From assembly GCA_041946685.1 (NCBI GenBank), contig JBHGAV010000066.1, forward strand, positions 1 to 20,227: a stretch of DNA of 20,227 nt. Reading direction: 5' to 3'. The notes beneath the pieces are model-generated. The model made no database searches, was not told the DNA's origin, and was given only the letters and a program-made list of their open reading frames with translations. Below, piece after piece: positions 13,387 to 20,227 of this stretch (within the stretch, counting starts at the first letter, position 1; every line of letters starts with the position of its first letter). The position numbers and the translations under genes were made by a program. The stretch is from JBHGAV01 sp041946685 (lineage in GTDB: Bacteria; Acidobacteriota; Terriglobia; Bryobacterales; Bryobacteraceae).

Positions 13387-14802
13387 ATGAGGATCACATT
13401 CTGGGGTGCCGCCAGGACGGTCACTGGCTCATTGCACGAAATCCAGATCAACGGGCGGCGCTGGGTTCTCGACTGCGGCCTCTACCAGGGGCGGCGGAGG
13501 GAAGCCGCCGAGCGGAACACCGAGTTTCCCTTTGCTCCATCGTCGGTGGACGGCGTGATCCTCTCTCACGCGCACATCGACCACAGCGGAAACCTGCCGA
13601 CACTGGTGAAGAAGGGCTACAACGGGCCGGTCTACACGACGCCGCCGACCATGGACCTGTGCGGGCCCATGCTGCGCGATTCGGCGTTCCTGCAAGAGAA
13701 AGATGCCCAGTTTCTGAACAAGCGGCGCCTGAGGCGGAAAGCTCTCGACCCGATGGCGGAGAACGGGGAAGTGCAACCGCTCTACACGGTCGAGGAAGCC
13801 GAGAACGCGCTGAAGTTGTTCCGGCCGGTCCCTTTGCACACACCGAAAGTGCTCGATCCCGTGCTGAGCTACGAAGCGTACAATGCGGGGCACATCCTCG
13901 GGTCGACAGCGATCCTTCTGCACTACCACCAGGATGGTAAGCGCGTCCGGGTGGTGTACTCGGGCGACGTGGGGCGGCGCAACCTGGCCATCATCCGCGA
14001 TCCGGACGAGTTGCCTTCGGTGGATTACCTGATCATGGAAAGCACCTATGGCGACCGCCTGCACCAGCCGTCGGAGGCCGTAAACAACAAGCTGGCGGAT
14101 ATCGTCAATCGCACCTGCCGCCGGGGCGGCAAGATCATCGTGCCGGCATTCGCGGTGGGCCGCACGCAGCAGCTAATCGTGCTTCTGCACGAGTTGGTCA
14201 GGGCGCAGCGCATCCCGTCCATCCCCGTATTTGTGGACAGCCCGCTGGCCATCGAGGCGACCAAGGTCTTCCGGCAACACACAGAGTGCTACGACGCGGA
14301 GACGCGGGAGTACTTGCTGGAAGGCGAGGATCCGTTCGACTTCAAGAATCTCCGCTACATAAAGGATGCGGGGGAGTCCAAAGCGCTGAACGATCTGCGT
14401 GGGCCCTTCATGATCATCTCGGCTTCGGGAATGTGCGAAGCGGGGCGCATCCTGCACCACCTGAAAAACAATATCGAGGACCCGCGCAACACCGTGCTGG
14501 TCACGGGCTTCATGGCCGAGAATACGCTGGGCCGGAAGATCGTCGACAAACTGCCCGAGGTGCCCGTCTTCGGCGAGCCGCTGCGGCTGCGGGCCGAGGT
14601 GGCCAAGTTGAACGAGCTCAGCGGCCACGCCGACCAGAGGGAGCTGGTCGACTGGGTGCGGCCGATGGCCAGGGGGCTCAAGAAGATCTTCCTGGTACAC
14701 GGAGAGCCGGCCCAATCGGCGGCCCTGGCGAAGGTTCTCGGGTCGGAGCTTGGAATCGAAACCGTCATTCCGGAACGAGGGGAAACGGCGGAGCTGACAT
14801 AG
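13387..14802 (+). CDS. Beta-CASP metallo-beta-lactamase-fold RNA nuclease
   Basis: A 471-residue cytosolic protein of the COG1236 (YSH1/CPSF-like) class, expected to cut or trim RNA using two zinc ions. The HxHxDH motif is HAHIDH at 61-66, further metal ligands lie in GHILGS and SGDVG, and the beta-CASP insert shows MESTYGDR, VPAFAVGRTQQ and SASGMCEAGRILHHL. The RNA-specificity region follows, with SGHADQ (His414) and LVHGE (His438). All catalytic blocks are intact and length is normal. It is followed 11 bp later by the rhamnosidase gene, so they may be co-transcribed although no functional link is obvious. The substrate RNA is unknown. The start ATG at 13387 has only a weak GGTG upstream. 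Confidence 0.93.
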   Translation: MRITFWGAARTVTGSLHEIQINGRRWVLDCGLYQGRRREAAERNTEFPFAPSSVDGVILSHAHIDHSGNLPTLVKKGYNGPVYTTPPTMDLCGPMLRDSAFLQEKDAQFLNKRRLRRKALDPMAENGEVQPLYTVEEAENALKLFRPVPLHTPKVLDPVLSYEAYNAGHILGSTAILLHYHQDGKRVRVVYSGDVGRRNLAIIRDPDELPSVDYLIMESTYGDRLHQPSEAVNNKLADIVNRTCRRGGKIIVPAFAVGRTQQLIVLLHELVRAQRIPSIPVFVDSPLAIEATKVFRQHTECYDAETREYLLEGEDPFDFKNLRYIKDAGESKALNDLRGPFMIISASGMCEAGRILHHLKNNIEDPRNTVLVTGFMAENTLGRKIVDKLPEVPVFGEPLRLRAEVAKLNELSGHADQRELVDWVRPMARGLKKIFLVHGEPAQSAALAKVLGSELGIETVIPERGETAELT

Positions 14803-14813
14803 GAGGTCTGCAC

Positions 14814-17441
14814 ATGGGCTTGAGGGTTGCCCCGCTGCTGTTGCTTTGCCTGGCGTCACCAATCCACGCCCAACAGGCTCCCACGGGCCTGAGGACGGAA
14901 CACCTGGCGAATCCCGTGGGGATCGATGTCACCAGTCCCCGCTTCTCCTGGGTGCTGGAGCACGCCGAGCGCGGCCAGAAGCAGATCGCCTACCAGGTGC
15001 TGGTCTCGCAGAGTCCGGAAGTCAAGGCCGGCGAGGTGTGGGACAGCGGGCGAATCGAGTCCGATCGGAGCGTGCTGGTAACCTACATGGGGAAGCCCCT
15101 GGCCAGCGGACAACGCTACTTCTGGAAAGTGCGCTACTGGGACGCGGCAAACAAGCCCAGCCCTTACAGTGCGGCCGCCTTCTTCGAGATGGGCCTTCTC
15201 ACCCCGGAGGAGTGGAAGGGCAAGTGGATCGGCGGCGCGAGTCAGCTTCGCAAGGAATTCGTGCTGAAGACGCGGCCCGCGCGCGCCCGGGCCTATGTGA
15301 GCGGGTTGGGTTACTATGAGCTTCGCATCAACGGGAGGAAGGTGGGAGACCACGTTCTCGACCCCGGCTGGACGACCTATGTCCGTCGGGTGCTCTACGC
15401 CACCTACGACGTGACCGAGTTCCTCAAGGAAGGGCCTAACGTGGTGGCGGCGGTACTCGGGCAGGGCTGGCACGACTCGCGGACGCTCATGCTCCAGATG
15501 AATATCGACGAACAGGGCGCGAAGACGCGGACTGAGGTCGTCAGTGACGCGACCTGGCAGGCGCACCCCGGTCCCATCGTCTCCGACAGCGTCTACCACG
15601 GCGAAACCTACGACGCGCGCCTGGAGACTCCCGGCTGGGACATGCCAGGCTACAAGGACGCGGCGTGGAAGCCCGCCGTGGTTGTCCCGGATCCGCCCAA
15701 AGGGCAGATGTCGGCCCAGATGATGCCGCCGATCCGGGTGGTGGACACCATCACGCCGCTGAAGATGACCAGCCCCCGGCCGGGCATGTATGTGTACGAC
15801 ATGGGGCAGAACTTCAGCGGTTGGGTCGAATTGCGGGTCCAGGGACCGTGCGGCGCCGCCGTCAGGCTGCGGCATGCGGAACTGCTCTATGAAGACGGCA
15901 CGCTGAACACCGAGAACCTCCGCGCGGCCAAGGCGACCGATACTTACATCCTCCGCGGGGACAGCGAGGACGAAGTCTGGTCGCCGCGCTTCACCTACCA
16001 CGGCTTCCGCTACGTGGAAGTGACGGGGTATCCCGGGACGCCCAAGCCCGGCGCCATCCTGGGGAAGGTGGTTCACACGGACGTCGCGCCGGTTGGCGGT
16101 TTTTCGTCCTCCAAGCCGGTCCTGAACCAGATCCAGCGGCTGGTCCAGTGGAGCATCCGCACCAACCTGCACAGCATACCGACCGACTGCAACCAGCGGG
16201 ACGAACGGATGGGCTGGCTGGCCGACGCCCACCTGGCCGCCGAAGCCGCCATCTGGAACTACGACATGGCCGCGTTCTACACGAACTTCCTGCGAGACAT
16301 CCACGATATCCAGTTGACGGATGGCACGGTTCCGGACACGGTTCCTTACAGGAACGGCCGCAGGCCGGCCGATCCCGCCTGGGGGGCCGGCTATCCGCTT
16401 CTGGCCTGGTACATGTACGTGTACTACGGGGACAACCGCATCCTGGCGCAGCACTATGAAGGTCTGAAGGCGTGGGCCGATTACCTGACCAGCCGCGCCA
16501 AGGACGGCGTGGTCAGTTACTACTCGTACGCCGATTGGGTGAGCCTGGCGAAGACCCCGGGGGACCTGGTCTCCACCGCCTTCTATCTCTGGAGCGTGGA
16601 CGTGGTGACACGGGCGGCGATGATCCTGGGGAAGGCCGACGACGCCGTGACCTACCAGAAGCTGGGGGCCTCCATCCGGGAATCGTTCCACCGAACGTTC
16701 TTCAACCCCTACACGGGCACTTACGCCAGCGGCTCGCAGACCGCTCTGGTGCTTCCCCTCTTCCTTGACGTTGTTCCCGAGAGCATCCGGTCGGCGGCGT
16801 TCTCCGACCTTACGGGGGACATTGTCTACGTGAACAATACGCACCTGACGACGGGGATCCTCGGCACCAAGTACCTTCTGCCTCTGTTGACACGCTATGG
16901 TCGCTCCGATCTGGCTTACGACCTCGCCACCGAGACGAGCTATCCGAGCTGGGGTTACATGGTGGAGAATGGCGCGACCACGATGTGGGAGCTTTGGCAG
17001 AATCGAACCGGCCCGTCGATGAACTCGCACAATCATCCGATGTTCGGCAGCGTCGGAGGCTGGTTCTACAGCGCGCTGGCGGGGATCAACCCCGATCCGG
17101 TCGCGCCCGGCTTCCAGCGGATCAGGATCGAACCGCAGGTGGTAAGGGACCTGGGCTGGGCCTCGGGCTCGGTGGAGACGCCGCGCGGCACGGTGGCGAG
17201 TTCATGGAGCCGTTCCGGCAGCGCCCTGAAGCTGGAGGTCGCCATCCCGGTGGGCAGCGAAGCGGAGATCCACATTCCGAAGCTGGGGCTCGGCACGGTC
17301 ACGATCCTCGAATCTGGCAAGCCGGTCTGGGCCAAGGATGCTTTCCAGGCAGGCGTGCCTGGCATCACCGGAGCCAGGCAGACCGAGCGGACGATCGTGA
17401 TCCAGGCCGGCTCAGGGCGCTACGTGTTTGAAATGCAGTAG
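14814..17441 (+). CDS. Secreted GH78 alpha-L-rhamnosidase
   Basis: An 875-residue inverting glycoside hydrolase that releases terminal L-rhamnose from plant polysaccharides or glycosides. A signal peptide (about 1-20, ending HAQQ) is followed by a fibronectin-like N-terminal domain (RFSWVLEH, YQVLVS), the rhamnosidase N-domain (WIGGASQLRKEF; YYELRINGRKVGDHVLDPGWTTY), a beta-sandwich (YDMGQNFSGWVEL) and the (alpha/alpha)6 catalytic domain. The last carries the signature DCNQRDERMGW at 458-468, with the acidic residues used in catalysis, and ends in a GH78 C-terminal domain. The start at 14814 has an AGGAGGT ribosome site. It sits about 1.9 kb from the rhamnose mutarotase and arabinofuranosidase pair, suggesting a scattered locus for rhamnogalacturonan use. 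Confidence 0.94.
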   Translation: MGLRVAPLLLLCLASPIHAQQAPTGLRTEHLANPVGIDVTSPRFSWVLEHAERGQKQIAYQVLVSQSPEVKAGEVWDSGRIESDRSVLVTYMGKPLASGQRYFWKVRYWDAANKPSPYSAAAFFEMGLLTPEEWKGKWIGGASQLRKEFVLKTRPARARAYVSGLGYYELRINGRKVGDHVLDPGWTTYVRRVLYATYDVTEFLKEGPNVVAAVLGQGWHDSRTLMLQMNIDEQGAKTRTEVVSDATWQAHPGPIVSDSVYHGETYDARLETPGWDMPGYKDAAWKPAVVVPDPPKGQMSAQMMPPIRVVDTITPLKMTSPRPGMYVYDMGQNFSGWVELRVQGPCGAAVRLRHAELLYEDGTLNTENLRAAKATDTYILRGDSEDEVWSPRFTYHGFRYVEVTGYPGTPKPGAILGKVVHTDVAPVGGFSSSKPVLNQIQRLVQWSIRTNLHSIPTDCNQRDERMGWLADAHLAAEAAIWNYDMAAFYTNFLRDIHDIQLTDGTVPDTVPYRNGRRPADPAWGAGYPLLAWYMYVYYGDNRILAQHYEGLKAWADYLTSRAKDGVVSYYSYADWVSLAKTPGDLVSTAFYLWSVDVVTRAAMILGKADDAVTYQKLGASIRESFHRTFFNPYTGTYASGSQTALVLPLFLDVVPESIRSAAFSDLTGDIVYVNNTHLTTGILGTKYLLPLLTRYGRSDLAYDLATETSYPSWGYMVENGATTMWELWQNRTGPSMNSHNHPMFGSVGGWFYSALAGINPDPVAPGFQRIRIEPQVVRDLGWASGSVETPRGTVASSWSRSGSALKLEVAIPVGSEAEIHIPKLGLGTVTILESGKPVWAKDAFQAGVPGITGARQTERTIVIQAGSGRYVFEMQ

Positions 17442-17464
17442 GGCGAGGCTTGCCCCGCCCCTAC
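17438..17464. terminator. Strong hairpin spanning both convergent stop codons
   Basis: Left arm GTAGGGCGAGGC and right arm GCCCCGCCCCTAC pair almost fully around a TT loop, with one bulged base and one A-C mismatch. The stem contains the stop codon of the rhamnosidase gene (17439-17441) and that of the convergent mscL gene (17463-17461). It is a likely bidirectional terminator or mRNA 3'-end stabiliser. The sequence type (GTAGGGGCG...CGCCCCTAC) recalls short palindromic repeats dispersed in several bacterial phyla, so it may be a repeat element. Confidence 0.6.
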
Positions 17465-17898
17465 CCGAGCTGCGAAGTGCAGTTCGGGCAGCGAACCGCC
17501 TTGATTGCGATCGTCGAAAGGCAGTACGGGCACTCCTTCGTCGTCGGCTCCACCGGGACCGGCGCAGGCTCCCTCTTCAGCCGGTTGACCTGCTTGACAA
17601 GAAGAAATACCGCGAAGGCCACCAGCAGAAAGTCCAGCACCGTGTTCAGGAAGATGCCGTAGTTGATCGTGGCGGCGCCGGCTTCCTTGGCCGCCGCCAG
17701 GGTTGGATAGTCCTTGCCGGAGATGTTGAGGAACAGGCTGGAGAAGTCAGCCTTCCCGAGCAGCAGGCCGAGCGGCGGCATGAGCACGTCGTTGACGAAA
17801 GAGGTGACGATCTTGCCGAAGGCGGCGCCGATAATGATGCCGACCGCCATGTCGAGAACGTTCCCGCGCATCGCGAACTCTTTGAACTCTTTGAGCAT
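17461..17898 (-). CDS. mscL: Large-conductance mechanosensitive channel MscL with zinc-ribbon tail
   Basis: MscL opens in the inner membrane under osmotic down-shock to release solutes. The N-terminal amphipathic helix and first membrane helix (MLKEFKEFAMRGNVLDMAVG, then IIIGAAFGKIVTSFVNDVLMPP) and the second membrane helix (about 81-103) are typical. The usual C-terminal helical bundle is replaced or extended by a zinc ribbon with CPYC (123-126) and CPNC (137-140), giving 145 residues in place of the bundle-ending form. Such ribbon-tailed MscL proteins occur in a number of phyla. An AAGGAG site lies 8 bp before the ATG. It is the third gene of a minus-strand string, 14 bp after the thioesterase gene, and convergent with the rhamnosidase gene. 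Confidence 0.95.
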   Translation of the reverse strand: MLKEFKEFAMRGNVLDMAVGIIIGAAFGKIVTSFVNDVLMPPLGLLLGKADFSSLFLNISGKDYPTLAAAKEAGAATINYGIFLNTVLDFLLVAFAVFLLVKQVNRLKREPAPVPVEPTTKECPYCLSTIAIKAVRCPNCTSQLG

Positions 17899-17912
17899 TG
17901 TGGAATCTCCTT

Positions 17913-18365
17913 TTAGGAAAGAGGCCGGCCTTCAAGCCGCTCCATGGCCAGGCGAATATCCTTGGGCAAAGGGAGCGACTTGCCATGCTTGTACTCGATG
18001 AAGACGAGAGTGCTATGAGACTCGGCGACGACAACGTTCTGAGCCACGCTGACCACCGCGTGTTCCATCCGGAAGCTGCTCCGGCCGATCTTGGATACGC
18101 GCGCTCCGACCTGTACGGTGTCGGGGAATACCACCGGCTGGCGGTAGTCGCAGCTTATGGAAGCCAGGATGGGTCCCATGCCGTCGTTCTTGATCATAGG
18201 CCACATCCCGACCCGCTCCAGGTAGACCACGCGCGCCGTTTCACACCACTTCAGATAGACCGTGTTGTTGACATGAGCGAAGGAGTCCTGGTCGCCCCAC
18301 TCGACCGAAAGAGAAACGACGACGGGGAACTGCCGCAGCGCTTCGTGGGGATGCTCGACGATCAT
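17913..18365 (-). CDS. Acyl-CoA thioesterase of the 4HBT hotdog family
   Basis: A cytosolic hotdog-fold thioesterase of about 150 residues. The 4-hydroxybenzoyl-CoA thioesterase motif is clear near the start: VEWGDQDSFAHVNNTVYLKW, with Asp27 the likely catalytic residue, followed by ETARVVYLE on the long central helix. Later strands (DTVQVGARVSKIGRSSFRMEHAV, residues after 70) complete the fold. I chose the ATG at 18365 because it overlaps the upstream TGA as ATGA, with GGTG 5 bp before; the ATG at 18380 is a plausible alternative adding five residues. It lies between the DUF6807 gene and mscL in one string. The acyl substrate is unknown; a housekeeping YbgC/FadM-like role is possible. Confidence 0.87.
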   Translation of the reverse strand: MIVEHPHEALRQFPVVVSLSVEWGDQDSFAHVNNTVYLKWCETARVVYLERVGMWPMIKNDGMGPILASISCDYRQPVVFPDTVQVGARVSKIGRSSFRMEHAVVSVAQNVVVAESHSTLVFIEYKHGKSLPLPKDIRLAMERLEGRPLS

Positions 18366-19294
18366 TTCTTCACCGCCCATTGCCTGTAGAGTCGCTCAAC
18401 ATCCGCCTTCCTGGCGTCCCCAAGGTGGATGAGGATGCGATGACGGAACTCAAGGCTGCCCCCCTCCGGGATGGTGAGGCTGCCGTCGCGGCTCTGGTCC
18501 TCGGTGAATTCTCTCTCGCCGAAGCAGTTGGCCGCAAGCAGCCCGTAGCCCCGCGCCATCCAGAAGGTGGGGAACTTGGGGTTGGACGGGTGATCGAACA
18601 TCGCCACGCCCACGATCTGGCCGCCAACCTTTCCCGAGTAGTCCACCCAGCGCGCCCGCTTGCCCCAGATCTGCTTCTCCCCCACGCCGCCCTCCGAGTT
18701 CAGCAGTGTGGCGCCGCGGCTCTCGTTCAGCTCTTCGCACACGCGCACGGCCATTGCGCCCTCGCGCGTGTCGCCGAGCTTCACCGGGATGCCGCGATCG
18801 GCCAGGATCCGGACAATGACGTCGACCACCCGGGCGGAACCCAAGGCGGAAAACGTATACTCCTCGACCAGGCCTCCGACAACCTGCCTGTCGGGGCCGA
18901 CCATGTCGAGCTCGGCCCGTATGGAACCCGCCTTCGGATCGGGTTGGGGGGCGGCCTTAAGCTCATAACGGCCGGTCTTGGGTCCGTTGGTCCAGAAATC
19001 GATGCCATTGGTCAGGCCGTGCGCCCACCAGAGACCTCGCTGGTGAGGGTGGTCGGTGGAATCGCCGGGCGCAGGCTCGACGGGCCAGCCGCGGGTGACC
19101 ACGGCTCCGTTGGACGCCCGGAGTGGATGCAGGAACGGCTTGTCCTGGTCCGCTGAGCAGAACAGGGTGGTGAACGGCCTGCCTTCCATTGAAACCTGAA
19201 TTCTGCCGGGCTGTTCGGCGAAGGATACAGGACCTGCGGCGAGGCAAATCGTAGCTGCTGTCAAAGCCAGTGCGGAGAGTGTCGCGGCTCGCAT
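18362..19294 (-). CDS. Secreted DUF6807 ('PmoA family') protein
   Basis: A 310-residue exported protein (signal peptide about 1-20, LALTAATICLAAG) of the PF14100/DUF6807 family, which databases sometimes label methane oxygenase PmoA. It is not a membrane monooxygenase subunit: there are no internal membrane helices. The family signature is visible as DKPFLHPLRA (51-60) and DHPHQRGLWWAHG (81-93), rich in His and Trp, and as WARGYGLLAAN-like text in the C-terminal third (MARGYGLLAANCFGE). The fold is predicted to be a beta sandwich and the family is usually found beside sugar-degradation genes in Acidobacteriota and Planctomycetota, so a carbohydrate role is likely but unproven. It overlaps the thioesterase gene by 4 bp and is divergent from rhaM. 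Confidence 0.85.
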   Translation of the reverse strand: MRAATLSALALTAATICLAAGPVSFAEQPGRIQVSMEGRPFTTLFCSADQDKPFLHPLRASNGAVVTRGWPVEPAPGDSTDHPHQRGLWWAHGLTNGIDFWTNGPKTGRYELKAAPQPDPKAGSIRAELDMVGPDRQVVGGLVEEYTFSALGSARVVDVIVRILADRGIPVKLGDTREGAMAVRVCEELNESRGATLLNSEGGVGEKQIWGKRARWVDYSGKVGGQIVGVAMFDHPSNPKFPTFWMARGYGLLAANCFGEREFTEDQSRDGSLTIPEGGSLEFRHRILIHLGDARKADVERLYRQWAVKK

Positions 19295-19319
19295 TGTCGT
19301 CTCAACTTAGGGTTGCCTT

Positions 19320-19331
19320 CATTCTAGAATG
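19320..19331. promoter_or_regulatory. 12-bp perfect palindrome between divergent genes
   Basis: CATTCTAGAATG lies in the 56-bp gap between the divergent DUF6807 and rhaM genes, about where a shared operator would sit. A palindrome of this length is expected a few times by chance in 20 kb, so only its place makes it of interest. No convincing -35/-10 pair was found on either strand in this gap. Confidence 0.3.
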
Positions 19332-19350
19332 CCTAGAGGAGATCCGATTG

Positions 19351-19680
19351 ATGTCCGAGATGCAGCGCGTCTGCTTCCTGCTTAAGGTCAAGAAGGACCG
19401 TCTCGCCGAGTACAAGGAGCGGCACGAGCGCGTCTGGCCCGAAATGCTGGCGGCGCTCCGCGAGACCGGCTGGACCAACTACTCGCTCTTCCTGCGCGAC
19501 GACGGCCTGCTGGTCGGCTACCTGGAGACGCCGGATTTCCAGAAAGCCCTGGAGGGGATGGGCCGGAAGGAAGTCAACGCGCGCTGGCAGAAGGAAATGA
19601 AGGAGTTTTTTGAGGACCCGGGCGGACGAGAGGCCGACAGGCAGATGGCCCCGCTCGAGGAAGTTTTTCATCTTGACTGA
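19351..19680 (+). CDS. rhaM: L-rhamnose mutarotase
   Basis: Interconverts the alpha and beta anomers of L-rhamnose so that rhamnose isomerase, which prefers one anomer, is not starved. The 109-residue ferredoxin-like protein is of normal length and has the family residues: Tyr21 and His25 (YKERHERVWPEM), Trp79 (ARWQKEM), and the strand TNYSLFLRDDGLLVGYLET. A GAGGAGAT ribosome site lies 7 bp upstream of the ATG at 19351. It is followed 14 bp later by a GH51 gene in the same direction, and is close to the secreted rhamnosidase, so it presumably handles the released sugar. Expected in the cytosol, as no signal peptide is seen. Other rhamnose genes (rhaA, rhaB, rhaD) are not in the window. Confidence 0.94.
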   Translation: MSEMQRVCFLLKVKKDRLAEYKERHERVWPEMLAALRETGWTNYSLFLRDDGLLVGYLETPDFQKALEGMGRKEVNARWQKEMKEFFEDPGGREADRQMAPLEEVFHLD

Positions 19681-19694
19681 GGAGAGGTGGATCA

Positions 19695-20227
19695 ATGAAC
19701 AGATCGCTTACCCGCCGCGGCTTCGCCATGGGCGCCGGCGCGGCAGTCTTTTCCGCAATCACAGCCAAGAGGGGCCTATCCGCCCCGGTCCAGGAACAGA
19801 AGGTCGAGGTCAGTGCAGGCTCTGAGATCGGCGTTGTGAATCCGTACCTCCATTCGCACTTCGCTGAGCACCTCGGAAGCTGCATCTACGGCGGCCTGTG
19901 GGTCGGCAGAGACTCGAAGATTCCCAACATCAATGGCTATCGCCGCCAGGCGGTCGAGTGGCTGAAGGAACTTGGTGTTCCGGTGCTGCGCTGGCCGGGC
20001 GGCTGTTTTGCCGACGATTACCACTGGCGCGACGGCATCGGACCGGCGGCCAAGCGCCGCAAGATCGTCAACGTCAGTTGGGGAGGCATCGTAGAGGACA
20101 ACAGCTTCGGCACGCATGAATTCATCGGACTGTGCCGGCTCATCGGCGCCGAACCCTACCTGGCGGGTAACATGGGCAGCGGCACGCCCCAGGAGATGCG
20201 CGACTGGATGGAGTACTGCAACCAGCC
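19695..20227 (+). CDS. Tat-exported GH51 alpha-L-arabinofuranosidase, N-terminal part (cut by window edge)
   Basis: The first 177 residues of a GH51 enzyme that removes arabinofuranose side chains from arabinan, arabinoxylan or rhamnogalacturonan I. The start has a twin-arginine signal (TRRGFAMGAGAAVFSAI), so the folded enzyme is exported by Tat. The catalytic barrel follows with family text: NPYLHSHFAEHLGSCIYGGLW (about 50-70), VLRWPGGCFADDYHWRDGIGP (about 98-118) and NSFGTHEFIGLCRLIGAEPYL. The catalytic glutamates lie beyond the right edge. A GGAGAGG ribosome site lies just after the rhaM stop. The pairing with rhaM and the nearby rhamnosidase suggests pectin side-chain breakdown. Confidence 0.92.
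   Translation, partial: MNRSLTRRGFAMGAGAAVFSAITAKRGLSAPVQEQKVEVSAGSEIGVVNPYLHSHFAEHLGSCIYGGLWVGRDSKIPNINGYRRQAVEWLKELGVPVLRWPGGCFADDYHWRDGIGPAAKRRKIVNVSWGGIVEDNSFGTHEFIGLCRLIGAEPYLAGNMGSGTPQEMRDWMEYCNQ

Noticed and set aside
14856..17036. Minus-strand open frame of 726 codons opposite the rhamnosidase gene
   Set aside because: A by-product of GC-rich codon use. The plus-strand frame carries complete GH78 signatures.
18362..19294. Methane monooxygenase subunit PmoA
   Set aside because: The database label PmoA for PF14100/DUF6807 is misleading: the protein has a signal peptide and no internal membrane helices or copper-site pattern, and no pmoB or pmoC is nearby.
1..20227. Mobile element, integrase, tRNA attachment site or CRISPR array
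   Set aside because: No transposase or recombinase motifs, no terminal repeats, no regularly spaced repeats and no tRNA-like sequence were seen, so recent transfer of the arsenic island cannot be argued from this window.

Overview
The window is GC-rich, densely packed bacterial DNA. It most resembles the Acidobacteriota, order Bryobacterales (the 'Candidatus Solibacter' group). This is inferred from a secreted protein ending in a TIGR03437-type domain, a family strongly associated with that group, and from Tat- or Sec-exported sugar-active enzymes, a DUF6807 protein and a secreted dipeptidyl peptidase IV. No rRNA, tRNA, CRISPR array, insertion sequence or integrase was seen.

Positions 1-6447 form an arsenic-resistance island built around three ArsR repressors. 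On the minus strand, reading from 4766 down, are arsR, a COG0701/ArsP-type permease, arsF-like, arsG-like and arsE-like genes, two small zinc-ribbon genes, then a new promoter with arsR, arsD and the first 93 codons of arsA, which runs off the left edge. On the plus strand from 4854 are arsR, arsM and arsC. The island therefore combines arsenate reduction (ArsC), arsenite methylation (ArsM), arsenite chaperone and ATPase (ArsD/ArsA) and a module (permease plus ArsEFG-like set) expected to act on organic arsenicals. The 87 bp between the divergent arsR genes at 4766 and 4854 holds two back-to-back sigma70-like promoters. Each overlaps a different inverted repeat and each is placed so that its transcript should be leaderless or nearly so. 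The three ArsR proteins carry three different cysteine layouts.

Positions 6448-13331 hold a Tat-exported enolase-superfamily protein (minus), an OmpA-type envelope protein (plus), a 765-residue repeat protein with a TIGR03437-type C-terminus (plus) and a secreted dipeptidyl peptidase IV (minus).

Positions 13387-20227 hold a beta-CASP metallo-beta-lactamase-fold nuclease followed 11 bp later by a secreted GH78 alpha-L-rhamnosidase (plus). A convergent minus-strand set follows: DUF6807 protein, thioesterase and MscL with a zinc-ribbon tail. Divergent from that set is a plus-strand pair, L-rhamnose mutarotase and a Tat-exported GH51 alpha-L-arabinofuranosidase cut by the right edge. Rhamnosidase, mutarotase and arabinofuranosidase together suggest use of rhamnose- and arabinose-decorated plant polysaccharide such as rhamnogalacturonan.

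Most novel-looking points: the paired leaderless divergent arsR promoters; two uncharacterised zinc-ribbon proteins inside the arsenic gene string; a two-cysteine ArsR (possibly selective for methylarsenite) driving arsM-arsC; and the ArsEFG-like module in what looks like a soil acidobacterium.
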